In this document: positions 48,299 to 58,900 of the stretch, piece after piece | Layout of the letters: each line of letters begins with the position of its first letter | Position numbering within the stretch: position 1 is the stretch's first letter | Origin: Candidatus Propionivibrio dominans | GTDB lineage: Bacteria; Pseudomonadota; Gammaproteobacteria; Burkholderiales; Rhodocyclaceae | Length of the DNA: 64,000 nucleotides | Direction: 5' to 3' | Assembly: GCA_016709335.1 (NCBI GenBank) | Contig: JADJNC010000006.1 | Span: 124,001 to 188,000 of the forward strand | The notes under the pieces: model-generated | What the model was told of the DNA's origin: nothing | What the model saw: only the letters and a program-made list of their open reading frames with translations | Databases searched by the model: none | Translations under genes and position numbers: made by a program

Positions 48299-51200
48299 GC
48301 GGGCTCCTTGTTGGCGGCGTGGTTACGCTCTGTTGTTGCAAATTGCAGAGCCACATCCAGCGTGGACATGAACTCCGCAACCTTGATCGGTTTGGTGAGA
48401 TATCTGAAGAATCCGGCTTCCAGCCCCTTTTCGATATCGCGCGGTATGGCATTGGCACTCAGCGCGATCACCGGGATGTGGGCGGTTGCCGGATCCTCAG
48501 CCAGTATCTTAAGCGCCTGCAGACCACTGATGCCAGGCAGGTTGATGTCCATCAGGATCACATCCGGCACGGTGTCGCGCGCAATCTTGATTCCCCGGTA
48601 GCCGTCCGGTGCACTCAGCAGGAGAATATCAGGCCGCCGCGCGACGAGATCCTCGACCAGCATCAGATTGGCCGGATTGTCCTCAACGTAGAGCAGTGTG
48701 CGCAATGGGGCGGCGCCTTCAGGCAACAAGTGCTCAGGCACCAGCGTTTCGTCTGGCGGGGCGAGTACCTGCGGCTCAGGGATCAGGTTCAGTTCGATCC
48801 AGAACACAGTACCTTCCCCGAGCGTGCTCTCGACGCCGATTTTTCCCCCCATCCATTCAATCAGCCGCTTGCTCACCACCAGGCCGATACCTGTGCCTTC
48901 GGTGTCTTTTTCCTCTTGCCCGAGACGGTTGAAGGGTATGAAAAGTTGCGCAAGCTGTTCCGCAGACAGCCCTGCACCGCTATCGCGGACACTGATACGA
49001 ATCAAATCGGGATCGATCAGGGTGCCCGTGACACTCACCGATCCATCCACCTTGTTGTATTTGATGGCGTTGGAAAGCAGGTTGATGAGCACCTGCTTGA
49101 CCCGTGTCCGGTCGGCCTGGACAAAACAAGGCATTTCGAAGTGCTCGAAAGCCAGGCGGATACCACGCGTTTTCGCCTGCGGCTCGATCATCGCCTCGCA
49201 TTCGCACATGACTTCGCTCAGCGCGACCGGTTCCATCGACAGCGACAGCTTGCCGGACTCGATCTGCGCCAGATCGAGGATTTCATTGATCAACTCCAGC
49301 AAGTACCAGCCGGCCTTGAGAATCTGGGCAATGCTCTTGTTTTGCGAGGGTGTCGGCAAGGGCGTGCCGGATTCGATGAGTTGCGCAAAACCAAGGATCG
49401 CGCCGAGCGGTGTGCGCAGTTCATGGCTCATGCTGGACAGGAATTCCGATTTCGCCAGATTGGCCTTTTCGGCCACAATCCTGGCCCGCTCAAGCTCGAC
49501 GTTCTTGTCCTGCAGGACCTGATCGAGCCGTGCCCGCTCCGCCTCGACCCGCTTGCGCGCGGTGTTGTCGGTACCGATCAACAGGTAGCCGATAATCGAG
49601 TTTTGCGCATCGCGCAGGGCAGTGACCGAAACGAGCGCCGGGAAGCGGCTGCCATCCTTGCGGATGCAGGTCAACTCGTAGATGTCCTCGATACCTCGCG
49701 AGGCCTTGAACACCAGAGCCTCGAAGCCCGGTGCTATCGGTCTTTCCAGTTCGACGCTGAGGGCCTGTGCGCGCTCGATGACTTCCTGCGGGTCGGAAAT
49801 ATCCGCCGGCGTGATCTTGTTCACCACGTCGATCGCGGCATAGCCGAGCATACGTTCGGCGCCGACGTTGAAGATCTGAATGACACCGCTGGCATCGGTG
49901 GCGATACTCGAGAAATTGGCACTGTTGAAGATCGCACGCTGCAGGGCACCGGCCTTATACAGCGCCTCCTCCACCTGCTTGCGCGAGCTGATGTCGCTGA
50001 TCACGATACGGGTGACCGATCCGCTATCGTCCTGCGTCGCCGTGGCTTCCAGGCGCACCCAGAATGGCGTGCCATCCTGCCTGACCATCTGCAACTCGCA
50101 CGGCGGTGCCGCACCGGTCTCGCCGAGCTTTTTGCGCAGCAAATAGAAGGTATCCGCGCCTTCCCTGGAAATGAAACGGGTGAAGGCTTGCCCGACCAGC
50201 GTGCCCCTGGCCACACCCAGCAAGGTTGCGGCGGTCAGGTTGGCCTCCAGGATCAGCCCGGAATTGGCCGCTGACTCACTCAGGGTGCAGTAGCCAACCG
50301 GTGACAGGTCATAGAGGTCGAAATAGCGCAAGCGCGAGGTTTCCAGCGCCGCTTGCGACTGGATCAGTTCCTCGTTCTGCATCTCCAGTTCAACCTGTTG
50401 CACCTCCAGGGCATGCTGCAATGCATAGTCATCGCTGACATTGCGGAATACCAGCACGGCACCGACCACCTGACCGTTACGCTCGCGAATCGGTGCGCAA
50501 CTGTCGGCGATATCGCATTCGCGGCCATCGCGCGCAATCAGGATCGTGTGATTGGCCAGGCCCTGGATGGTGCCCTGCGCCAGGGTTTCGATTACCGGGA
50601 GGGTGGCGGGTTCACGTGTTTTCTGGTTGACGATGTGGAAAACCTCGCCCACCGGGAGGCCGATGGCCTGCGCCTGCGTCCACCCGGTGAGTTCTGCGGC
50701 AACGGGGTTGAGCACGGTCACCCGTGCTTCAGCATCGGTGGCGATCACCGCATCGCCGATCGAGTCAAGCGTCACCGCCAGCTTTTTCCTCACGGTCGCC
50801 GAGGGCGATGTTGGCCTGTTGCAGTTGCCGTTTCATCCCCTCCTGAATCTCGAGCAAATTGCGCGTTTCGAGATGGAGCAAATCCTTGAAGCGCTGTTGT
50901 GTCTGGCGATGGATCAACCAGGCGAAGGCAATGGCAAACAGCAGGGCCAGCAGAGTGGCTGCAACAATAAGTGAAAACATGCGCCGCATTTCAGACTGGA
51001 ATTCTGCTTCGCGCTGCGCCAGCAGGTTTTCTTCCGTCTCGATAAAGCCGAGCATTTCGCTTTGGATCGAATCCATCAAGGACTTGCCCTGACCGCTGCG
51101 TACCAGCGCCAGTGCGGCCGGCATTCCCTGCTGGCGACGCAATTCGATGGACTGCGACATTTCAGCCAATTTGGCTTCGGTCAATGGAGCCACTGCGTCA

Positions 51201-51562
51201 AGGTATTTCTGCGCCGCAGGCAGCAAGGTCAAGCGCCGCAAATCCTGCAGACGGCCACTGAGGCTGTCGCGATTTGCCAGATACGGTTCCAGAAAGGATT
51301 CGTCACCGGTCAACAGGTAGCCGCGCTGACCGGTCTCGGCATCGGTCAATGCAGAAAGAAAACGGTTGGCGTCCGTAATTACCGCGAAGGTATGTTTCCG
51401 CACAGCGGCCGCTTCTTCGATCTGCCTGAAGGTCCACAGCGATAAAACCACCCCGAGCGCAACCAGCAGTAACGCTGCAACAAACCCGGCCAGCGTTTTA
51501 TGCGTCGCTTTCACGAGAAAACTGCCCTCGCTCCTGCCGGCGTCCTTGTTGCCGATGGCCAC
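48292..51562 (-). pseudogene. CHASE3-PAS hybrid sensor histidine kinase with receiver domain, frameshifted
   Basis: The N-terminal part (51562 to about 50790) is a membrane anchor, a CHASE3 sensor domain (ETGQRGYLLTGDESFLEPYL) and a second membrane segment. A run of five A at about 50784-50788 breaks the frame; with four A it reads ALGDREEKLAVTLDSIGDAV and joins the rest. This has three or four PAS domains, HisKA (FLSSMSHELRTPL), HATPase (NLLSNAIKYNKVDG, GTGIGLVVSKRL) and REC (DVILMDINLPGISG). Total is about 1090 residues. It senses a periplasmic signal and passes phosphate to its own receiver. The two halves overlap by 29 bp as read. Confidence 0.85.
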
Positions 51563-51595
51563 CTTGTAATTTTCCCGGACATGTCCAACCTCGGT

Positions 51596-51699
51596 TTATA
51601 CATAGCGACTTAAATAATGGCGCATAGTCTTGCGCAAACGATAAGGTAAAGGTCAAACGTGGCTGATTAATGCGCCAACATTAAAGACGCTATGTATAA
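51596..51699. repeat. Long imperfect inverted repeat upstream of the kinase operon
   Basis: TTATACATAGCG (51596-51607) and CGCTATGTATAA (51688-51699) are perfect arms. Inside, AATGGCGCATA and TTAATGCGCCAACATTAA continue the symmetry imperfectly. The element is about 104 bp and non-coding. It could be a MITE, a recombination site or a large leader hairpin. Confidence 0.6.
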
Positions 51700-51876
51700 T
51701 AAGCGTGAATCGGTCTGGCACAGCGCATGACCCGAGGTGCGAGCCGCACATCACCTGTTTATACACTCTTCCTGCAAAAATGATGCTTTATTCGCCTTGC
51801 CGGCTCCGGGGCGAACCGAGCTCGTCAATGAATTTCTGACCACGATGCCCGATCATGACGGATAAACGTGCTGCGC

Positions 51877-51896
51877 TCTGTGTGCTGGCGCACATA
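51877..51896. promoter_or_regulatory. Crp-type palindrome, site E (upstream of kinase operon)
   Basis: TCTGTGTGCTGGCGCACATA lies 315 bp before the kinase start. On the minus strand CATGAT (51857-51852) follows after 19 bp as a possible -10. A target on the plus strand is not apparent. Confidence 0.6.
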
Positions 51897-51998
51897 GCGC
51901 GGATATTTGTAGAGGAAGATGGAAGGATGCAGGCCGGGTTGGCACAGCGTCACCTGACTTCGGAGCAGTAATCTGGCATGTTGAAGAGATGGAAAATG

Positions 51999-52070
51999 CT
52001 TCACCACCAAGTCAGCGCGAAGCCTCCCTGAAGAGGGACCAAGAACACAAAGATTCACCAAGAAAACCTT
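51999..52070. repeat. Dispersed repeat, CACCAAGTCACCAAGG family (copy 3, degenerate)
   Basis: CTTCACCACCAAGTCAGCGC at the left and CACAAAGATTCACCAAGAAA at the right are a diverged copy of the family seen at 11296 and 21238. Confidence 0.6.
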
Positions 52071-52115
52071 ATTTTTTCACTGGCGCCTTGGGAGTTCGCT
52101 GGGTCACGGGTCCCA

Positions 52116-52174
52116 TTGCGGGGGGGCGCCCCCCGGGGGGGAAGGGGGCGGCGCCGGGCGGGGGCCTGGGGGTG
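52116..52174. other. G/C-run-rich tract, possible assembly artefact
   Basis: Between 52116 and 52174 there are runs of five to seven G or C one after another (CGGGGGGGCGCCCCCCGGGG and similar). Nothing else in the window looks like this. It overlaps no gene and separates the repeat from the cytochrome gene end. Confidence 0.55.
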
Positions 52175-52205
52175 ACAGCCTCTGCTTGCTGCGAAATGTG
52201 CGGGT

Positions 52206-52778
52206 TCAGTCGCGTCGCGGCATCATCCGCAGCAGCGTGTCATCATGTACCCCATAGTGATGATACAACGCCGCTGCCGCGTGAAATCCAATGAGGAAGT
52301 AACCCACCGTGGCACCGGTCTCATGTATCTCCTTGATCAACGTCGCCAGTGTTTTACTCTCGCCGATGAGCGCTGGAAGTTGCAGACCGAAGAAGGGGAT
52401 CGGCTTTGCTGCGGCGCTGAGCAGCAACCATCCGGCCAGCGGCAGGCCGAGCATCAATGCATAGAGCGCCAGATGCATCAGCCTGGCCAGCAGCTTCTGC
52501 CATCGGGGCGGATCGGGCCTGATATCCGGTATCGGGGACGTCAGGTTAAGCACCAGACGCAGCGCGGCCAGGACAAGAACCGACAGGCCCAGCATGAAAT
52601 GCCAGGTTTTCATCATCTCGCGTGAGTCACTGCCTTTGGGGAAGATCCCTTTGAGCTCCATGCAGGCGTACACCGCAGCGATCAGTATCAGCATGAGCCA
52701 GTGAATGCCGATTGAAAATGATCCGTAACGCACTGTGTTGCTGCGCAATCCTGATATGGGTGAATTTTCCATGGTCAT
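52206..52778 (-). CDS. Cytochrome b561
   Basis: The 190-residue protein has four membrane segments (YGSFSIGIHWLMLILIAAV, WHFMLGLSVLVLAALRLVL, LALYALMLGLPLAGWLLL, GATVGYFLIGFHAAAALYHH). Haem-ligand histidines lie in IHW, WHFMLG, MHL and FHA/LYHHY. It moves electrons in the inner membrane, perhaps from quinol to a periplasmic partner. It starts at ATG 52778, or 52772 as MENSP. Confidence 0.88.
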   Translation of the reverse strand: MTMENSPISGLRSNTVRYGSFSIGIHWLMLILIAAVYACMELKGIFPKGSDSREMMKTWHFMLGLSVLVLAALRLVLNLTSPIPDIRPDPPRWQKLLARLMHLALYALMLGLPLAGWLLLSAAAKPIPFFGLQLPALIGESKTLATLIKEIHETGATVGYFLIGFHAAAALYHHYGVHDDTLLRMMPRRD

Positions 52779-52837
52779 TCCGATAAAGTTTCGATTAACC
52801 TAAAAAACGCAGTTGAGCGCAATGCCAATATCGTAGG

Positions 52838-52912
52838 CCCTCATCCCCGGCCCTTCTTCCGCAGGGCGAAGGGTGCAAACCCCTCTCCTGCGGGAGAGGG
52901 CCGGGGTGAGGC
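52838..52912. repeat. Inverted repeat between cytochrome b561 and ndvB-like gene
   Basis: CCTCATCCCCGGCCCTTCTT at the left and GAGAGGGCCGGGGTGAGG at the right fold into a long hairpin. It is like the CCCTCACCCCGGCCCTCTCC repeats of many proteobacteria and probably ends the minus-strand ndvB transcript. Confidence 0.65.
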
Positions 52913-52973
52913 CAAACCCTCGCCAAACTTGGTGCTGCGGCCAATTTGTCGTGCTCAACTGAGGTTTCCAGGA

Positions 52974-55900
52974 TTAAGCGTTAACTGCGACCTCGACCCG
53001 GTGTTCCTGCTGGTCGTCGACGAGCGGAATCGCCTTGTCGGATTGCTCAACGCCATCAACCCATACGCTGGTCACGCCACTCATGTCGTCATCGTCGGTC
53101 TGCGTTTGCTCCACCGTGATCGAGTACATCGTTTCCCGATAGCGATAGTTTATCTTGAACGACGTCCAGTCGGCGGGCAGGCAGGGGGCGAAATGCAGCG
53201 CGCTCCCCTCCAAGCGCAGCCCAAGCAGCGATTCGAGAATCAAGCGGTACATCCAGCCGGCCGATCCGGTGTACCAGCTCCAGCCACCGCGACCGGTATG
53301 CGGAGTGAGTGCATAGACATCGGCGGTGACGACGTAGGGTTCGACTTTGTAAATCGCCACGGCCTGTGCCGTGAGTGCATGATTGACCGGGTTGATCAGG
53401 GTCAGCACTTCCCAGGCGCGCTCGCGTTCGCCGAGGGCCGCAAAGGCCATCGCCGTCCAGATCGCCGCATGGGTGTACTGCCCGCCGTTCTCGCGTACCC
53501 CCGGCACGTAGCCGCGGATGTAACCGGGATCGAGATTCGCCGTATCGAAGGGCGGATCGAGAAGCTGAACCAGCGCGTCGTCGCGCCGCACCAGATGCTG
53601 ATCAACGGCTTGCATGGCCAGGCGCGAACGCTGGCCGTCACCCGCCCCGGAGAGCACCGACCAGCTCTGCGAAATCGAATCGATGCGGCATTCCGCGTTG
53701 CCTGCCGAACCAAGTGGCGTGCCATCGTCGAAGTAGGCGCGGCGGTACCACTGGCCATCCCAGCCATGCTGCTCGATGCTGCGGCGCAAGCGGGCACCCT
53801 CCTCCGTGCATAGTTCGGCAAAGGCGGGGTCGCCATGGGCAGCGGCCAGCGGCGCGAACTGCCTGAGCACCTGGCACAGGAAGAAAGCCAGCCATACACT
53901 CTCGCCCTTGCCGCCGATGCCGACCAGGTTCATGCCGTCGTTCCAGTCGCCGGAACCGATCAGTGGCAGGCCGTGCGCACCGAAATGCAGACCGTTCCCG
54001 ATGGCTCGCACACAGTGCTCGTAGAGACTGGCCACTTCATTTGAGCGGCCAGGCAGATCGTAGTAGGAGTCGTCCTCCGGGTTGACGGGGCGACCTTCGA
54101 GGAACAGCACCGGTTCATCGAGCACCCCGCTATCGCCGCTACCCAGCACATAGCGGCTCACGGCCAGCGGCAGCCACAGGTAGTCGTCCGAGCAGTGCGT
54201 GCGCACCCCGCGACCCGAGGGCGGATGCCACCAGTGCTGGACATCGCCTTCCTGGTACTGACGGCTGGCGCAGAGCAGCAGGTGTTCGCGCAGCAGACCC
54301 GGCTCGGCGTGGATGAGCGCCATGACGTCCTGCAACTGGTCGCGAAAACCGAAGGCGCCGCCCGACTGGTAGTAGCCGCTGCGAGCCCAGATGCGACAGG
54401 CGAGCGTCTGGTACATCAGCCAGCCGTTGGCCAGCACATCGAGCGCAGGATCGGGTGTTTCCACCTGCACCGCACCGAGCGTACGCTTCCAGTGCTGACG
54501 AACGGCTTCGAGCGCGCCGCGCGCCGCCACGGCACCGCGGGAGCGCTGCACCAGCTTGCCGGCTTCATCGGCAGTGCGCCCGACGCCCAGGCGAAAGACG
54601 ATCTCGCGCTCCTGTCCGTCGGACAGCTCGAAGTTCACCTGCAGCGCAGCGCAGGGATCGAGGCCGGCACCCACTTTGCCGGACAGCCGCGTGCGTTTCA
54701 TGGCCGCCGGATTTTGCAGCGAACCGTTGCGGCCGATGAACTCGGCGCGGTCGCCAGTTAGCGTACGCGCGGGATCGTCGACGTCGAAAAAGGCCAGCCG
54801 ATCCGAAAACTCGGTGCTGTAAGGATTACGTGCGTAAAGCACACCGCTGTCGGCGGCGATTTCAGTGTGCACATGCATCGCCGATTTGGCACGTACATCG
54901 CCGAGCACCCATTCGACATAACCGGTAGCCGACAGCCGTCGTGGCCGCCCCGATTCGTTGCGTACTTTGAGCACTGAAAACTTCACTGCCGCATCCAGCG
55001 CCACATACACCCAGAGTTCGCTGCGAATTCCGCCCGATCGGGTTTCGAACACGCTGTAGCCGAATCCGTGCCGGACGACATAAGTCGTTTCGGCGCGCAC
55101 CGGCAGCGGCGTCGGCGACCAGAAGTGGCCGCTCTGCTCGTCGCGCAGGTAGAGCGCTTCGCCGCTGGCGTCGCTGACCGGGTCGTTGTGCCAGGGGGTC
55201 AACCGGAATTCGTGCGCGTTCTCGCTCCAGGTGTAGGCGACGCCGTTCTCCGAAACGATGCTACCGAAGTGCGGGTTGGCCAGGACGTTCACCCACGGTG
55301 CCGGCGTTACCTGCCCCGGTGGCAGTACGATGACGTATTCGCGGCCATCGGCGGCAAAGCCGCCAAGCCCGTTGAACAGGATCAAATCCCGGCCCGGCGC
55401 TGCGTCGGCGTGTGCGGATTCGGGGCGGTGCGCACGGATCGGCTTCAGTTGCGGCGGCAGCACTGCAGCAAGGTGGCGATCGTCGAGCTGCTCTTCGAGC
55501 GATCCCCGGCTGTCGGTGATCAGCGCCCGCGCCACCGACTGGAAGAGGATACGATCCTCGCCCGATATCTGCTCCGCCTGCCGGACAAAGATGCCGCCCG
55601 GCCGATCGATCACACTGGCCTCGATACCCGAGGTGATCAGCCCGACGATCTGCTCCTGCAGTTGCTGCCGGTATCCGGCGTGATCTTCGTTCCAGATCAC
55701 CAGGTCAACCGCCAGTCCCTTCATGCGCCAGTAGGCATGCGCCTGGACGAGCTGGCGTACGAGCCCGATATTGGCCGCATCACCGATCTGCAACAGTACG
55801 ATCGGCAGATCGCCCGAGATGGCATAGCCCCACAGTCCGGATTGCCCACGGCGATTCATGATCTGCACGGCAGCATCGGCGCGCAGCCCGGCATTGGCGT

Positions 55901-58900
55901 AGATCACCGAACTGGCCAGGCGCGCATGCAGTTGCGCATCGATCTCGCTGGCATTGAGCTGGCGCAACACAACCTGACTGTGCGTCCACGCCAGGTCGAG
56001 GACTCGATCCGCCAGATGCCGATCCTGATACTTGTCAATCAGGGACACGGCCTGGTCGCGGGTTTCGGCCATGCCGGTTACCGTATCGACGGTGACCGAC
56101 TGTCCGGCATCGAGCGTCAGCGAATGACGAATGGCGACAATCGGGTCGAGCACCGAACCCTCGGCACCCGAGAGCGCCGCGCTCGTGCTCATGGCCAGCG
56201 GATCGGCGGCGCTGCGTCCCCGACCGATGAAGCGCGCGCGATCCGTCTCGTAAGACACCTGGCCAATGACGGCGCCATGCACCGCCATCAGGTGCAGCAT
56301 CCACGGCGCCTGCTCGTCGCGCGAGCGCGGCCGGCGGGTGCACAGGATGGCGCGGCGCTCGCGCATGATCTCTGTCTGCACGAACAGATTGCTGAAGGCC
56401 GGATGCAGCGTGTCGCTTGCCGGCGCGGCGATCACCACTTCGGCATAACTGGTGACTTCGATTTCCCGGCGCTGTCGCGAGCGATTGGTAATGCGCACCC
56501 GACGCAACTCGATATCGTCCTCCGGCGAGACGACGATCTCGGTATGTGTCTCGAAATAGCCGCCGCCAACGAGGCCAACGCTGGCGCTGGCGTCAACCGG
56601 GTCGCGACGGCGGAACTCGGCATGCCCTTCGGAGAATATCGCTTCGTATTTTTTCGCTCGCCTGAGCGTCGGCTGATGAGCGGCCGACCAGAATGGGTCA
56701 CCAGTTCCACCGGCCCCCCGGGTCAATTCGCGGATGTAGCAGAAGCTCCCCCAGTTGTCGCAGGTGCCATCTTCACGCCAGCGGGTAACCGCCAGATCTT
56801 TCCAGCGACTGTAACCGCCGCCGGCGTTGGTGACCATTACGTGATAGCGACCGTTGGACAGCAACTGGACCTCGGGAACCGCTGTGTCCGGGCTGCTGAA
56901 CAGGCGAATCGGCAGTTCGCTGGCCAGCGGCGTCGAACGTACTCCGGAAAGTCTGGCCGTATGCGAAAACAAGGCCGTGACCTTGGGAATACGCTCCTGA
57001 AGCAGCAGCAGGACGGCCTGGAACAGCCGGTCGGAAGCGAAGCGCCGCTGCATCGGACGATCCAGGAGCAGATAGGCCAGGGCGAGCAGGCTCATGCCCT
57101 GGTGATGCGCCATGTAGGAGCGCACCACCGCGCACGTTTGCCCGCGGCGCTGCCGTGCCGGCGTGTAATCGATCGCTTCGAAGAAGCCGAAGCGGCCCAT
57201 GAAGCCCTTGCCGGCCAGCCGCTCCAGATTCAGGCAGGCCGCCTCGGGTGCCACCATCAACGCCAGCACCGAGGCATAGGGTGCAACGACCAGGTCTTCG
57301 GCCAAACCGCGCTTGAGCCCGAGACCCGGAACACCAAAGGCGCGGTACTGGTAATTGAGATGCACATCGACGGTGTTGTAGCCGGATTCGGACATGCCCC
57401 AGGGAACGCCGCGCTGCTTGCCATACTCGATCTGCCTGGCCACCGCCGCCTTGCAGGTCTGGTCGAGCAGCGTGTTGTCATAGCTCGGCATGACCAGAAG
57501 CGGCATCAGGTACTCGAACATCGATCCACTCCAGGACAGCAGAACCGGGTCTCCTCCCGTGCCGGTGAGCAGACGCCCGAGAGCAAACCAGCTCTCCTGC
57601 GGCAATTGCCCCTGGGCAATGGCGACGAAACAGCCAAGGCGAACTTCGGAAGCCAGCAGGTCGTAGAATCCCGCATCCATGCGGTGCTCGCCGACGTTGT
57701 AGCCGATGCTCAACAAATGACGCGACTTGTCGAACAGGAAGTCGTACTCCATGTGCGCGAATTCGCCGGTTTGCACGATCAGCCGATCGATCGCCGTCAT
57801 GCGCGCTCTGGCGCGCTCGCTGGCGGCCTGGATGGCGCGTTGTAGATCGGCCAGCCAGACGCGTTGCCCGGACGTCAATGCATTTTCCCCGGGCGGCGTC
57901 GCGGTATCGAGGCGTCGCCCGATTTTCTGACAGAGACCGGCATCCAGCCTTGCCAGTTCGCGCAGGCTGGGTATGGACGTGATCGAGGCGAACTCGTCAA
58001 TCCGGGTGAAACAGGCGGCAAGCCCACCGGGTGCCGTCGTCAGCAGCAGCCACGGGGCGAGGAAGGTCAGCTCGTCGAGCGACTCCCGGCACTGGCGCTC
58101 CAGTGCCTGCGCCCATTTTCTGGCTTCCTGCCTTTTCTCCTCGTTCTCCGGGGCGTAGTCGTCGATGACATCGACCGTGCCGACGAACGGAGCGAGCAAG
58201 CCGGCGGCTCCACTTTCCAGCCGGTCAAGGCTCGCATGCATGGCCGCCAGCGTATCCGGGGGCGTAGCGGATACCGAGTCCAGGGCATGCCTGAACGCTA
58301 CGAGCAGTCCGGCGACAACCCGGTCCGCCTCGTCCTCGAGAACATCTTCGAGAATCCTGAAGGTATCGTTCAGGCCGTTGAACAGCCGCGCATCAATAAT
58401 CCTGTCATCGGCTACGGCGAGCAGGCCCGCGCGCAGGGTGAGCAGATGGCCGGCGAGGTTGCCGCTGTCCACCGTCGAGATATACATCGGTGCCAGGGGC
58501 TCCAGGGTCCGCGTGTCGTACCAGTTGTAGAAGTGCCCGCGATAGCGTTCAAGGCTATCCATGGTGTGCAGGGTATTCGCCGTACGCCGGGCGAGTTGAC
58601 CGGCCGGGATGAAACCGAAGTCGTAGGCGGATAGATTGGCCAGCAGTGCCAGCCCGATGTTGGTCGGCGAGGTACGGTGCGCCACGGCGGCACTGCGATA
58701 TTCCTGGATGTTGTCCGGTGGCAGCCAATGGTCTTCCGGCCCGACGAAACTGTGAAAGAACTCCCATATGCGCCGCGCCAGCATGCGCAGGAAGAAAGTC
58801 TGTTCGGCGCTCAGTGACGCCTTGCGGCGAGTCAGCGGGCGGCTGATCCACCAGGCGATGAATGGTGCGGCCAGCCACAGCAGCAGAATCGGAGCGGCCA

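Noticed and set aside
48319..50274. Plus-strand frame of 651 codons opposite the hybrid kinase
   Set aside because: It is a mirror of the kinase domains; composition is that of a shadow frame.
55068..57845. Long plus-strand frame of 925 codons inside the glucan synthase gene
   Set aside because: It lies entirely opposite the NdvB-like gene and has no recognisable motif or ribosome binding site.
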